Source: Nitrosomonas sp. Is35 (GTDB lineage: Bacteria; Pseudomonadota; Gammaproteobacteria; Burkholderiales; Nitrosomonadaceae). Taken from it: a DNA stretch of 64,000 nucleotides. The DNA lies in NCBI RefSeq assembly GCF_033063295.1, contig NZ_JAWJZH010000001.1, positions 2,542,001 through 2,606,000 of the forward strand, written 5' to 3'. Shown piece after piece: positions 28,486 to 36,053 of the stretch. The notes under the pieces were generated by a model, which saw only the letters and a program-made list of their open reading frames with translations, was not told the DNA's origin and did no database searches. Every line of letters starts with the position of its first letter. Position 1 is the first letter of the stretch. Made by a program: the position numbers and the translations under genes.

Positions 28486-29346
28486 TTAACTGATATAAAT
28501 CTCCGAAACCTGCTCTATCTTTCCTGCCATCAGGTCACCATGCACCTGCTCCACACTGGCATTCGGCAAACGCTTGACCAGTATCCGATCTCCCATGCCG
28601 GTCGATTCCTTCAATTGCAGACGCTGATGAGGTTGTTCATGCAGCGGAATCGCCTTGGACGATAGCAATTGAACCGCCTCACGATTTCCAGGCAACAGAG
28701 TGCTCCCCAAGTTTTCAAACTGCAGGGTATTGTCCAAATCCGCGATGAACACATTGCGCTTGGATAAATCGCCAAGAATGTAGTATTTCCAGTACGTCTG
28801 ATTGGTGGTGAAACGGATATAGAACTTGCGCGCGGCGGAGTCCAGCTTGTTCGAACACAGTCCTTCCGCTCCGGTGGTAATGCGTAGCTGCACAATAAAA
28901 ACCGGCTTGACGAGATAATCCTTGCGCTCCAGTATGGCGGGCAAGGGATCGGTTGTCAGCTTTAACCAAGCATCCGCGGCGGCATACGCATCAGGGTGCA
29001 GCATTTGTTTATCCGCCGCATTCCGGGTGACTCGTTGCGTATCGAAAAAAAGAATCGAATCATCGGGTGGAGCGCCGGGAGCGGTATAGCGGAAGAAGTT
29101 GCTGTCCTTGGAAAAAACTTTAAAAGCCAGCACCAAATCGTCTTCCGCATGAAGACGCAGGATGTCGATTTTTTCCTCATCAAAGTAAACCGCAACTCCG
29201 CTTTCCGACGCCTTGAGCAACAACCCCGTTCTTCTCAATAACACTGCACAAGATTCGCTGGGAATGAATTCCAGGGTTCTACAGCTCTGTCCCGAGAAAT
29301 AGGCATGTTCGACAGTCACGTTGGCGAGTAAACGATAAGCTCCCAT
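28486..29346 (-). CDS. Unrecognised eCIS-locus protein, 286 aa
   Basis: No family recognised. It is a soluble, beta-rich protein with no signal peptide. A long N-terminal segment (FIPSESCAVLLRRTGLLLKA, then VFSKDSNFFRYT) is followed by ITTGAEGLCSNKLDSAARKF and LENLGSTLLPGNREAVQLLS. It lies 51 bp downstream of the Afp16-type gene on the same strand and converges on the effector gene. A structural accessory or effector-loading role is possible; nothing in the sequence decides it. Confidence 0.6.
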   Translation of the reverse strand: MGAYRLLANVTVEHAYFSGQSCRTLEFIPSESCAVLLRRTGLLLKASESGVAVYFDEEKIDILRLHAEDDLVLAFKVFSKDSNFFRYTAPGAPPDDSILFFDTQRVTRNAADKQMLHPDAYAAADAWLKLTTDPLPAILERKDYLVKPVFIVQLRITTGAEGLCSNKLDSAARKFYIRFTTNQTYWKYYILGDLSKRNVFIADLDNTLQFENLGSTLLPGNREAVQLLSSKAIPLHEQPHQRLQLKESTGMGDRILVKRLPNASVEQVHGDLMAGKIEQVSEIYIS

Positions 29347-29397
29347 ATTGTGCTCAACCTCTGGCTAGTCTCCCAACAATAAACCATGTTTGAAACA

Positions 29398-29967
29398 TTA
29401 TTGCACCATCGGCTTCGGCTCACCCACAACCGGGGTACGGCCAACGACATCTTCGGTATCGAAAGCCACCATGCGTACCTTGTACAGAATGGAAGGCAGA
29501 TATTTCCCTCCCAAGGAACCCCATAAGTTACTGAGATCCTGGATTGAAAGATTTTCGATATCGAGAATCAGCTTTTCGATACGCCCATCCATCTCGGGCG
29601 CGGTTTGATGATTGATCACGTGATTTTTCTGAAAAAAAATGATCGTGCTGGATAAAAATTTCAGCGCTTCGGGATAATTATTGCCGGTAAAGTTCGCCGC
29701 CATCATCAGGTGCAAATTGAAATAGAGCGGCGCGCTGCTCTGCACTCCCCTTTCGCCCATCTCATGCGCGCTGACTTGCCGGAACGGCACGGAATCTTTC
29801 TCGATATTCACCAAAAAAACAACCAGCTTATTATTGACATTGACCGCCACCGTACCGTCTATCTCCAATAAATTGGAAACCACCACCACATCTTCACCTA
29901 GATTATAAGTACGGCGCAAATATTGATTCAGCTGTGTCGCAAGGAGTTGCACGGCCACGTTGATCAT
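29398..29967 (-). CDS. eCIS tube terminator/cap protein, DUF4255/Afp16 family
   Basis: 189 aa. It begins INVAVQLLATQLNQYLRRTY and continues with APLYFNLHLMMAANF, NYPEALKFLSSTIIFFQKN and LWGSLGGKYLPSILYKVRMV. This is the recognisable layout of the DUF4255 (Afp16/Pvc16) family, which caps the tube-sheath and fixes its final length. In most loci it is at the end of the structural operon; here it lies upstream, near the caspase gene and separated from the sheath by signalling genes. Confidence 0.88.
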   Translation of the reverse strand: MINVAVQLLATQLNQYLRRTYNLGEDVVVVSNLLEIDGTVAVNVNNKLVVFLVNIEKDSVPFRQVSAHEMGERGVQSSAPLYFNLHLMMAANFTGNNYPEALKFLSSTIIFFQKNHVINHQTAPEMDGRIEKLILDIENLSIQDLSNLWGSLGGKYLPSILYKVRMVAFDTEDVVGRTPVVGEPKPMVQ

Positions 29968-30126
29968 AATGGATAATCGAAAATCCTTGTTATGGGTGAA
30001 TAAGACGAATGGTTACCGAACGAATCAACCGGCTGAAGGCACACACGGCACCCCCGCTTTCATGCGCGAATGTACTGGAAGCCCGTTGCACTGTCAAACG
30101 CGCATCCATCCGGCATTCCGCCCTGT

Positions 30127-30477
30127 CTACAGCGTTGCAACCGTCCATTCGGGAACCGCAGCGCCCTTCGACAGCAAGCGGAACGGCATCCCGCCGGGTT
30201 TGAGAAAGGGGGGCATTTGCGCATCCTTGCGGATACACCCGTTGCCTTCACACTGTAAGATGATGTAGGCACAGCGATGCCCCCAGTTTGCTTGTGGTTC
30301 GAGATCGACAAACACAATTCGCGCTTCCCAGGGAATATCAATCAGCGCATCTCCGGCGTGAACTCTGGCTCCGGCATGCGCGATCTCGCGGCTCAGATAG
30401 ACGATCGCGTTGGATAACGTTGCATCGTCAAAGACCGTGCTGACACGCTCGAAAATGCCCTGATCGGATTCTCTCAT
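30127..30477 (-). CDS. Small protein resembling the N-terminal domain of the adjacent caspase-like protease
   Basis: 116 aa. It overlaps the end of the protease gene by 4 bp (ATGA-type coupling), so the two are co-translated. Residues about 37-90 (HAGDALIDIPWEARIVFVD, ANWGHRCAYIIL, then QMPPFL) align with residues about 38-95 of the protease (KKGEAILAYKQRIV, MVFADDAPQFNWSHPCRYLL, then QFPPYM). The common core is IVF-D-x-x-P/Q-x-NW-x-H-x-C-x-Y-[IL][IL], then PP[FY]. No catalytic residues are present. It may be an inhibitor, partner or loading subunit; this is inference. Confidence 0.7.
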   Translation of the reverse strand: MRESDQGIFERVSTVFDDATLSNAIVYLSREIAHAGARVHAGDALIDIPWEARIVFVDLEPQANWGHRCAYIILQCEGNGCIRKDAQMPPFLKPGGMPFRLLSKGAAVPEWTVATL

Positions 30478-31847
30478 CTACCCAGCGCCTTTTTCACGAC
30501 ATCGCCCAGTGCTGCCCGCAACTCCTTCTCTTGCGCCGCAGAAGTATTTTCGAGTTTGCTCTCGATATCCTTCAATTGCGGCATCAGCTTGCTGTGCACC
30601 ATATCGTAAAATTCAGGAATCGGTTTCCTGATGTATAAAGGCTGCAAAGCTTCCACCAGCAAGCGGCAATAAACCGGCCAAATGTACGAATAGCGCTGCC
30701 CAAGAAAACAATTTCCAGCGGCCGCCGAAGACTGGCTGAACACCGGCGTATCATAGGGATCGTGCACCGAATCGGCGTAGTTGTGCGCTTCACGCGCGGA
30801 AACTTTGCCCGATCCATCCGTATCCGGATTGGATGCCAACGCGCCGCCGTAGGCGGTATTTCCAGCCATCGCGGCAATCCAATCGCGTGCAAACGGGTCG
30901 AACTGCGCGCCGCCGATCGAATTGTTCAACTCCAGGCAAGCGGACGAAACACTGGTGTGCGTGGCGGTTGATTTCGCCAGAATCGGCGCGTTAAAACCGC
31001 CGGCATGGCACTGCTCCATCATCACCATCATGCAATAGTGCTTGGGCAGCGTCGCCAGCGTATCGGCAAAATCGTGTGCCAGGTAGTCGGCGCCGCTATA
31101 AGTGCACAGGTAAGACTGCGTGCCATTATGACCGCCGTGATTGTTGGTATGGATCAACAACAGATCATCCGGTTTTAATTTTGCCTTGAGTGTATTGAAA
31201 ACCGTATCCAGATCGGCTTTTGTTCCCTTACCGTTGACCGGCATCCGATAGGCGGAACTGTCTCCCGGCCAACTCACCACTGGATGCGGATTACCGTTAT
31301 AGTTGATCGTGCCGTCGTAGTTCAGCACAAAGATATTCGCCGCCGGAAAACCGTAAATATCGCGCAACGTGCGATAGAGAAACTCCAGATCGTTGGTATG
31401 CCGGTTGTTTGAAGCGCCCGAGAATAAAACCGCATAACGTTGACCTTTCGCCCAGCGGATCGGACAGCGCAGCCACGGCAAAACGGGATAATAGATTTCC
31501 GGTTCCGCGATCTTGATGGGGGTATGAAACGGCTGAAAAGTCTTGGGAGGGTCAGCCGTCATATACGGCGGGAACTGGGCCTCCACTTCGTTGTACAAAT
31601 CCCCGGTTTCCGCATCGTGCAACAAGTAGCGGCACGGATGCGACCAATTGAATTGCGGTGCGTCATCGGCGAAAACCATGATGGAATTGCGTTCCATGAC
31701 GATGCGCTGCTTGTACGCCAGAATCGCTTCGCCCTTTTTGAGTATTTGGTTTTCGATATGGAGATTGGTATTGCGCGCAGCGCTCCAGGAAAGATTGCTG
31801 ACGATACCGGATTTGATTTTGCTGATTAATGCAGAATCTCTTGCCAT
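30474..31847 (-). CDS. Caspase-like cysteine protease (clan CD) at head of eCIS locus
   Basis: 457 aa. The catalytic dyad is visible as His237 in HTNNHGGHNG and Cys280 in MMEQCHAGGF, with QRYAVLFSGASNNRHTNDLE (about 136-155) as the first strand and helix of the caspase fold. Residues 342-353 (DTDGSGKVSARE) form a perfect EF-hand-type calcium loop followed by AHNYA. Residues 1-100 are a separate domain shared with the next gene. The C-terminal ~50 residues form a charged helix (DIESKLENTSAAQEKELRA). The start ATG has GGGAGG 6 nt upstream. There is no signal peptide, so it acts in the cytoplasm or as injected cargo. Its substrate is unknown. Confidence 0.85.
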   Translation of the reverse strand: MARDSALISKIKSGIVSNLSWSAARNTNLHIENQILKKGEAILAYKQRIVMERNSIMVFADDAPQFNWSHPCRYLLHDAETGDLYNEVEAQFPPYMTADPPKTFQPFHTPIKIAEPEIYYPVLPWLRCPIRWAKGQRYAVLFSGASNNRHTNDLEFLYRTLRDIYGFPAANIFVLNYDGTINYNGNPHPVVSWPGDSSAYRMPVNGKGTKADLDTVFNTLKAKLKPDDLLLIHTNNHGGHNGTQSYLCTYSGADYLAHDFADTLATLPKHYCMMVMMEQCHAGGFNAPILAKSTATHTSVSSACLELNNSIGGAQFDPFARDWIAAMAGNTAYGGALASNPDTDGSGKVSAREAHNYADSVHDPYDTPVFSQSSAAAGNCFLGQRYSYIWPVYCRLLVEALQPLYIRKPIPEFYDMVHSKLMPQLKDIESKLENTSAAQEKELRAALGDVVKKALGR

Positions 31848-32125
31848 GATGTGCCTCCCGTGGATAGAAAAAATAAAGCTACTTTTTCATGAGAAATGAA
31901 CGCACTAAGAAAGAGTTTGATTATCCGCTAGCAACAGGATCGATCAATCAAAACTCTATTCCAGTGTGATCCAATCAACACAATAAAACAAGATATTTTG
32001 ATGTGATCCGTTACTGCGTGCGACTATGAGGCGGATCGTGAGAATCGGGGAAGCGGACTAACGAAATATAGCAGCTGATGCCAGCCACTCAGCTGGCATA
32101 AAAAATGGGGTTTAATCCATCCATT
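31848..32125. other. Intergenic region upstream of the caspase gene
   Basis: 278 bp without a supported gene. It should contain the promoter of the protease operon (reading left) and the 3' end of the PII-like transcript. An inverted repeat GCCAGC-CACTCA-GCTGGC lies at about 32081-32098. It lacks a T-run on the exit side for the PII-like gene, so I do not call it an intrinsic terminator. Confidence 0.4.
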
Positions 32126-32431
32126 TCACCCAGGCATTTGCGCATGACAATTTGAAATCAGGCACATACCGCCAAAGCCTTTCATTGCCGCGCCGAGTTC
32201 ATTCAACACTTTCTGCGCCCTATCCTCCTTGCAAGCGAGAATGACCACAATATTTTCAGCGGGTGTCAGAACATCGTCGGGATGGCGGATACCCCGCGAT
32301 CCGATACCGCCAGCATTCTTGAAAACGGTATATCCACGCACCTCGGATCTCTCCAGCAATTCCGTCAACTGATCGAGATACTCGATTCCAATAACGATTT
32401 CGAATCTTTTCATTACGATTGAATCATCCAT
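32126..32431 (-). CDS. Small PII-like signalling protein
   Basis: 101 aa. The ferredoxin-like PII core is recognisable: FEIVIGIEYLDQLTELLERS, EVRGYTVFKNAGGIGSRG, then ENIVVILACKEDRAQKVLNEL. The canonical GlnB/GlnK T-loop with its uridylylated Tyr is absent. The C-terminal tail has two Cys six residues apart (GMCLISNCHAQMPG), reminiscent of the redox tails of SbtB/CPII-type proteins. The start ATG has GAGAGG at correct spacing. The upstream neighbour on the same strand is a one-helix membrane protein, and the two are probably co-transcribed. A link to bicarbonate or nitrogen transport is possible but no transporter is adjacent. Confidence 0.75.
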   Translation of the reverse strand: MDDSIVMKRFEIVIGIEYLDQLTELLERSEVRGYTVFKNAGGIGSRGIRHPDDVLTPAENIVVILACKEDRAQKVLNELGAAMKGFGGMCLISNCHAQMPG

Positions 32432-32542
32432 CGATTCCTCTCCAAAACTTCAATTAATTATTACTCACCAATCCGGACGCCCCCGTGGGCATATTTCAAT
32501 GATTTTCCAGGCACAAGCACGGGGGCGCAATCCATACTCCGT

Positions 32543-32743
32543 CTAGCCCGAGCTGTCATCTCTTATAGCTTCAAGATAAACAGGACGACCTGTTTCCACC
32601 TGGGCAACCTCATAAACCCTGTAGTGTTTCTTCGTCGCAGACGGCTCTGTGACCGCGGCCAAGTAAAACGTAATCGTGTAAAGAATCGTGATTGCATAAA
32701 CTACAACCAACTGCGGTGCTTTAAATAACTCTTTAGTTTCCAT
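32543..32743 (-). CDS. Small single-pass membrane protein
   Basis: 66 aa with a strong GAGGAG ribosome site. One hydrophobic helix at residues about 12-31 (LVVVYAITILYTITFYLAAV) is followed by a polar tail (KKHYRVYEVAQVETGRPVYL). Family not recognised. It lies 111 bp upstream of the PII-like gene on the same strand, so it could be the membrane partner of that protein (inference). Confidence 0.6.
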   Translation of the reverse strand: METKELFKAPQLVVVYAITILYTITFYLAAVTEPSATKKHYRVYEVAQVETGRPVYLEAIRDDSSG

Positions 32744-33079
32744 TTATTACTCCTCTTTTAGGATGTTTACCGGTTATTCATACCAACCGGCAAAAAGCGC
32801 ATGGCCGGTTCGAATAAATATCCAGGTTCATAATACGTTCTTTCAGGTTGACAATAAAACTACTACCTTATCAACCAATCACTCTCACACGAAATGATCA
32901 AAGAACAAACAAAATAAGGATCGACATATAATAGTCTTTTAAATGCAACAACAAAAACCCTACCACTTAAAGATACAAATTAAATATCTCACCTTGGAAT
33001 AGATCATATAGATTGAATGTCTAGGTGATAAGTCCAATAAAGCGAAACATTTTGTTTCCGAATTAGATACAATGACACG
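32744..33079. promoter_or_regulatory. Divergent intergenic region
   Basis: 336 bp between the micro-protein gene (minus) and the LysR gene (plus). It is AT-rich and must hold two divergent promoters. LysR proteins usually bind such a region, which makes the small membrane/PII-like pair a candidate target. I cannot point to a convincing T-N11-A box. Confidence 0.35.
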
Positions 33080-33994
33080 ATGCAAGATCTTAATCTTTTC
33101 GTCATATTTGCGCGGGTGGTAGAAACAGGCAGTTTTGCCGAAGCGGCGCGGCGCATGGACATCTCGCGTTCAGCGGTCAGCAAAGCGGTCGCAAAGCTTG
33201 AGAAGGATCTCAGCACCCGTTTACTTCTCCGCAGCACGCGGCATCTCAGCCTGACGGAATCAGGCGTCGCGCTGTCGGAACATGTGAAACGCATTCTGGA
33301 AGAAGCCGAACACGCCGAGCGGGCCATCAATAGTCTTCATGACGAGCCGCGCGGGACACTGAAAGTGAGCACACCGAGCTCATTCGGAACGCGCCATATC
33401 GCTCCGGCGCTGCCCTGTTTTCTCGCGCGCTATCCTGAGATCAAAGTTGATTTGACGATTACCGACCATCCGGGCGATTTGATTGAAGAAGGGTATGACG
33501 TGCAAATTCGCGTCACCAATGAGCCCGACCCCAATCTGGTGGCGCGCAAGATTGCGCCCGTCCGCCGCATACTGTGCGCAACCCCGCAGTATTTTCAACA
33601 ACGGGGCACACCGCAAACCCCGGCCGATCTTGTAAAGCATAACTGTCTCGATTGCGCGCTTTCACCCGAACAAGGTTATTGGCGCTTCGACGGGCCGGAA
33701 GGCAAGATCAAGATCCCGATCTCCGGAACCCTGCGGATCAACGATAACGATGCGCTCGCGCAAGCCGTGCTGTATGGATTGGGCATTGCCTTGCTGCCCA
33801 CGTATACGATTGGGATGGAATTACAAAAAGGGCGGCTGCAGACGGTGTTGCCGGACTATCTATCCGTGGAACGTCATATTTACGCCTGTTATCTCCCCAG
33901 CCGGCATTTACCCATAAAAATACGCGCTTTTATTAATTTCCTAGCGGAACACGTCGGCGACATGCCTTATTGGGACCGGTCTTTGGTAAAATGA
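33080..33994 (+). CDS. LysR-family transcriptional regulator
   Basis: 304 aa. The winged helix-turn-helix is at residues 1-60 (FARVVETGSFAEAARRMDIS, then SAVSKAVAKLEKDLSTRLL), followed by the periplasmic-binding-like effector domain (TPSSFGTRHIAPALPCFLAR; LGIALLPTYTIGMEL). Length and order are normal. It is transcribed away from the PII-like and membrane protein genes. The inducer is unknown. Confidence 0.93.
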   Translation: MQDLNLFVIFARVVETGSFAEAARRMDISRSAVSKAVAKLEKDLSTRLLLRSTRHLSLTESGVALSEHVKRILEEAEHAERAINSLHDEPRGTLKVSTPSSFGTRHIAPALPCFLARYPEIKVDLTITDHPGDLIEEGYDVQIRVTNEPDPNLVARKIAPVRRILCATPQYFQQRGTPQTPADLVKHNCLDCALSPEQGYWRFDGPEGKIKIPISGTLRINDNDALAQAVLYGLGIALLPTYTIGMELQKGRLQTVLPDYLSVERHIYACYLPSRHLPIKIRAFINFLAEHVGDMPYWDRSLVK

Positions 33995-34196
33995 ACTTGC
34001 GTTCAATCCATAGCCCGTCAGGTCTTTTTACTTGCATGATTTGCCGTATTTATTTTCATATTTATCTGGAAATATAGGATGAGAATTGATCACAGAGTTA
34101 TACTGCATTGTGTATAAGATTACTGGATAGAATATCTTACCTACTACGCTAGACATCAAACCGGCGATCGGCACATAGAAAAATCGAGGAGTCCCA

Positions 34197-35198
34197 ATGT
34201 TTTCACTCATAGAATCCGAGGAAGAAATTGCGAAGGCGCAGCACAAGTTGGAAGCTACGATTCGCCGTGACTTCAAAAGAAAGGTAACGAAGAACATCGG
34301 CTATCCAGGTGGAACAACTTTCGATGCACGAGTTGTTACGAACGGAAATCATTGGTATTGGTCGTCGGATTACGATGGCGAGAATGCTCCAAATCCACGA
34401 CGTTTGAATTGGTTTGGTCTATTTGGGGACGATAGTAATCTACAGATTTCTGTCGAAATCAATACCGCATACAAGGGGCGCAATAACCAAGTAGCAGGCT
34501 TTTTCGGTCGCGATAACGACACCGGCAAGATCTACCTTTTGCACTCTGGGCGCATTGGTGGCGGTACCAAAGGCGTCGGGAAGTCTGCCTTTATGGCATG
34601 GTGTGCTCGACTTCCCATTGATGTTGTCGATTCTTCTGGCAACATCCGCGAAGGTATCTTAGTTATGCCAATTGATGGCACTGCGGCAAGCCGTTCTGCT
34701 GTACAGTATATCGATGACATTGCGCGATTCAAACAGGCTGTTCGAGCTGGAGAGATCGGAACCGAGGAGTTCCAACACAAGAAGAAGGAACTCGAAGATT
34801 TCTACTCTGAGGCGCGCGGAAGGCGCAAAGGCCAACGATCAAGAGAAATTGATTACCTGTCTCGTCACGGCGACGTTGTGGATGCCTTGCATTCGTGGCG
34901 CACGGCAAAATCGCTTCCAAATGGCGGGAAAATTGTTAAGAGCATCTTGATTGATATGGGCGTCACAATCAGCCGTGACCTCATTGAGGTCTTTGAGGTT
35001 AAAACCAGCACTGAGCGATCAGATATTTATAGCGCTATTGGTCAGCTCATGGTTCACGGAACAACAAAAGATTGCCGAAGAGTAATCGTCCTCCCTCACA
35101 ATGAGACAATCGCTTCCGACTTAAAAGATGCATTGCAGCGGCTAGGTATTGAGCTGTTGAGATTCAAGTTGGATGAGCAGAAGGCTACCATCGCATAA
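34197..35198 (+). CDS. Orphan PD-(D/E)XK nuclease-like protein
   Basis: 333 aa, family not named. The C-terminal part has the architecture of a PD-(D/E)XK fold: Asp261 in SRDLIEVFEVK, Glu267-x-Lys269, then Gln283 in AIGQLMVHG, followed by the strand CRRVIVLP and a helix with LGIELLRF. The N-terminal 200 residues (NHWYWSSDYDGENAPNPRRL; HSGRIGGGTKGVGKSAF) may be the specificity region. A GAGGAG site precedes the ATG. There is no methylase or helicase next to it, so it is not an obvious restriction system. It may be an acquired single-gene defence or repair nuclease. Catalytic assignment is inferred. Confidence 0.6.
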   Translation: MFSLIESEEEIAKAQHKLEATIRRDFKRKVTKNIGYPGGTTFDARVVTNGNHWYWSSDYDGENAPNPRRLNWFGLFGDDSNLQISVEINTAYKGRNNQVAGFFGRDNDTGKIYLLHSGRIGGGTKGVGKSAFMAWCARLPIDVVDSSGNIREGILVMPIDGTAASRSAVQYIDDIARFKQAVRAGEIGTEEFQHKKKELEDFYSEARGRRKGQRSREIDYLSRHGDVVDALHSWRTAKSLPNGGKIVKSILIDMGVTISRDLIEVFEVKTSTERSDIYSAIGQLMVHGTTKDCRRVIVLPHNETIASDLKDALQRLGIELLRFKLDEQKATIA

Positions 35199-35255
35199 CT
35201 GCCCAACTTATTATTCCACCGGAATATTCATCGTTGACTTTATCAGGATAAAAAC

Positions 35256-35594
35256 TCACCGCGCATGAATCAATTGACTCGGCGCAGGTACGGTTGAAAT
35301 CATTCTCGGTGCAGTCAGTTGCGTGCTCCAGCGTACGAACGGCACATCCCGGTTCACCGCGGTATGCGTGGTTGCCGCATATAGGTTGCAATCCACACTT
35401 CTACTGGTAATTTCATTAGTCCACTCTTCGCGGATTTTCTCAGGTGCTAGCGTCGCGACGGTTAATCGTTCGCATAACTCGTAGTTGGCTGACCATTGGT
35501 TGCGCAATTGCCGCTGTGCAGGGTCGCCGCCGTGGATCGAGTATGAAGCGCAACCGGCCAGCAGCAGGATGGGTACGACGAGTAGTGATTTCAT
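35256..35594 (-). CDS. Small lipoprotein
   Basis: About 112 aa. The signal peptide MKSLLVVPILLLAGC ends in a clear lipobox (LAGC), so it is likely anchored in a membrane. The mature part has no family I recognise; two further Cys could form a disulphide. The start at 35594 (MKS) is chosen because it gives a normal lipoprotein signal; an ATG 12 nt earlier is possible. Neither start has a strong ribosome site. It lies 30 bp downstream of another exported protein on the same strand. Confidence 0.65.
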   Translation of the reverse strand: MKSLLVVPILLLAGCASYSIHGGDPAQRQLRNQWSANYELCERLTVATLAPEKIREEWTNEITSRSVDCNLYAATTHTAVNRDVPFVRWSTQLTAPRMISTVPAPSQLIHAR

Positions 35595-35624
35595 GATGGT
35601 ATGCATAAATGTGGTGATCCGTTT

Positions 35625-36014
35625 TTACCAAATCTTGGTGGCCGCATAAGGCACGCCGTTTGGCAGTGAGCAGACATAATTGGGATTGATCGGACGGCAT
35701 GATTTCTGGGTCAACGTTAATGTCGTCGGTGAAGTAAAGACGACATCGGTGACGGCATCGATATTGTCGTTGATTAAGCGAGTCAGCCGCACCGTACCGT
35801 CTTTGATGTCACCCCACGACGCGCCCCAGCGCCGATTGCCGTCGAAATCGGGCGGATTGAGGCCGACAAAGATCAACTTGCCGCTATTTTCCGATGTCAT
35901 TAAATAGCCCGCTTCCGGCAAGCCGTCGATGGTCCAAATGCCGTCGTAGGGACCGGCAGCATGTACAAGGCCGGTATTCAGGTACAAGAACAACGCGCCG
36001 ATGATTTTCTTCAT
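35625..36014 (-). CDS. Small exported protein
   Basis: 129 aa with a signal peptide (KKIIGALFLYLNTGLVHA, cleavage after about residue 19). The mature part is beta-rich (YDGIWTIDGLPEAGYLM; TLTLTQKSC) with two Cys (KSCRPINPNYVC). Family not recognised. It is preceded by the HerA-type gene on the same strand, with 39 bp between them. Confidence 0.6.
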   Translation of the reverse strand: MKKIIGALFLYLNTGLVHAAGPYDGIWTIDGLPEAGYLMTSENSGKLIFVGLNPPDFDGNRRWGASWGDIKDGTVRLTRLINDNIDAVTDVVFTSPTTLTLTQKSCRPINPNYVCSLPNGVPYAATKIW

Positions 36015-36053
36015 TGTCTTCTCTCCTCAATATAAAGACAAAACCGCCCCAAA

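Noticed and set aside
1..31847. Contractile prophage or type VI secretion system
   Set aside because: No capsid, terminase, portal, lysis, TssJLM or ClpV genes are present; the CIS_TMP-type tape measure, DUF5908 and DUF4255 proteins are eCIS marks.
32079..32100. Inverted repeat as an intrinsic terminator of the PII-like gene
   Set aside because: The T-run is on the wrong side of the stem for that gene, and no T-run follows on the plus strand.
32126..32431. Canonical GlnB/GlnK
   Set aside because: The T-loop with the uridylylated tyrosine and the usual length are missing.
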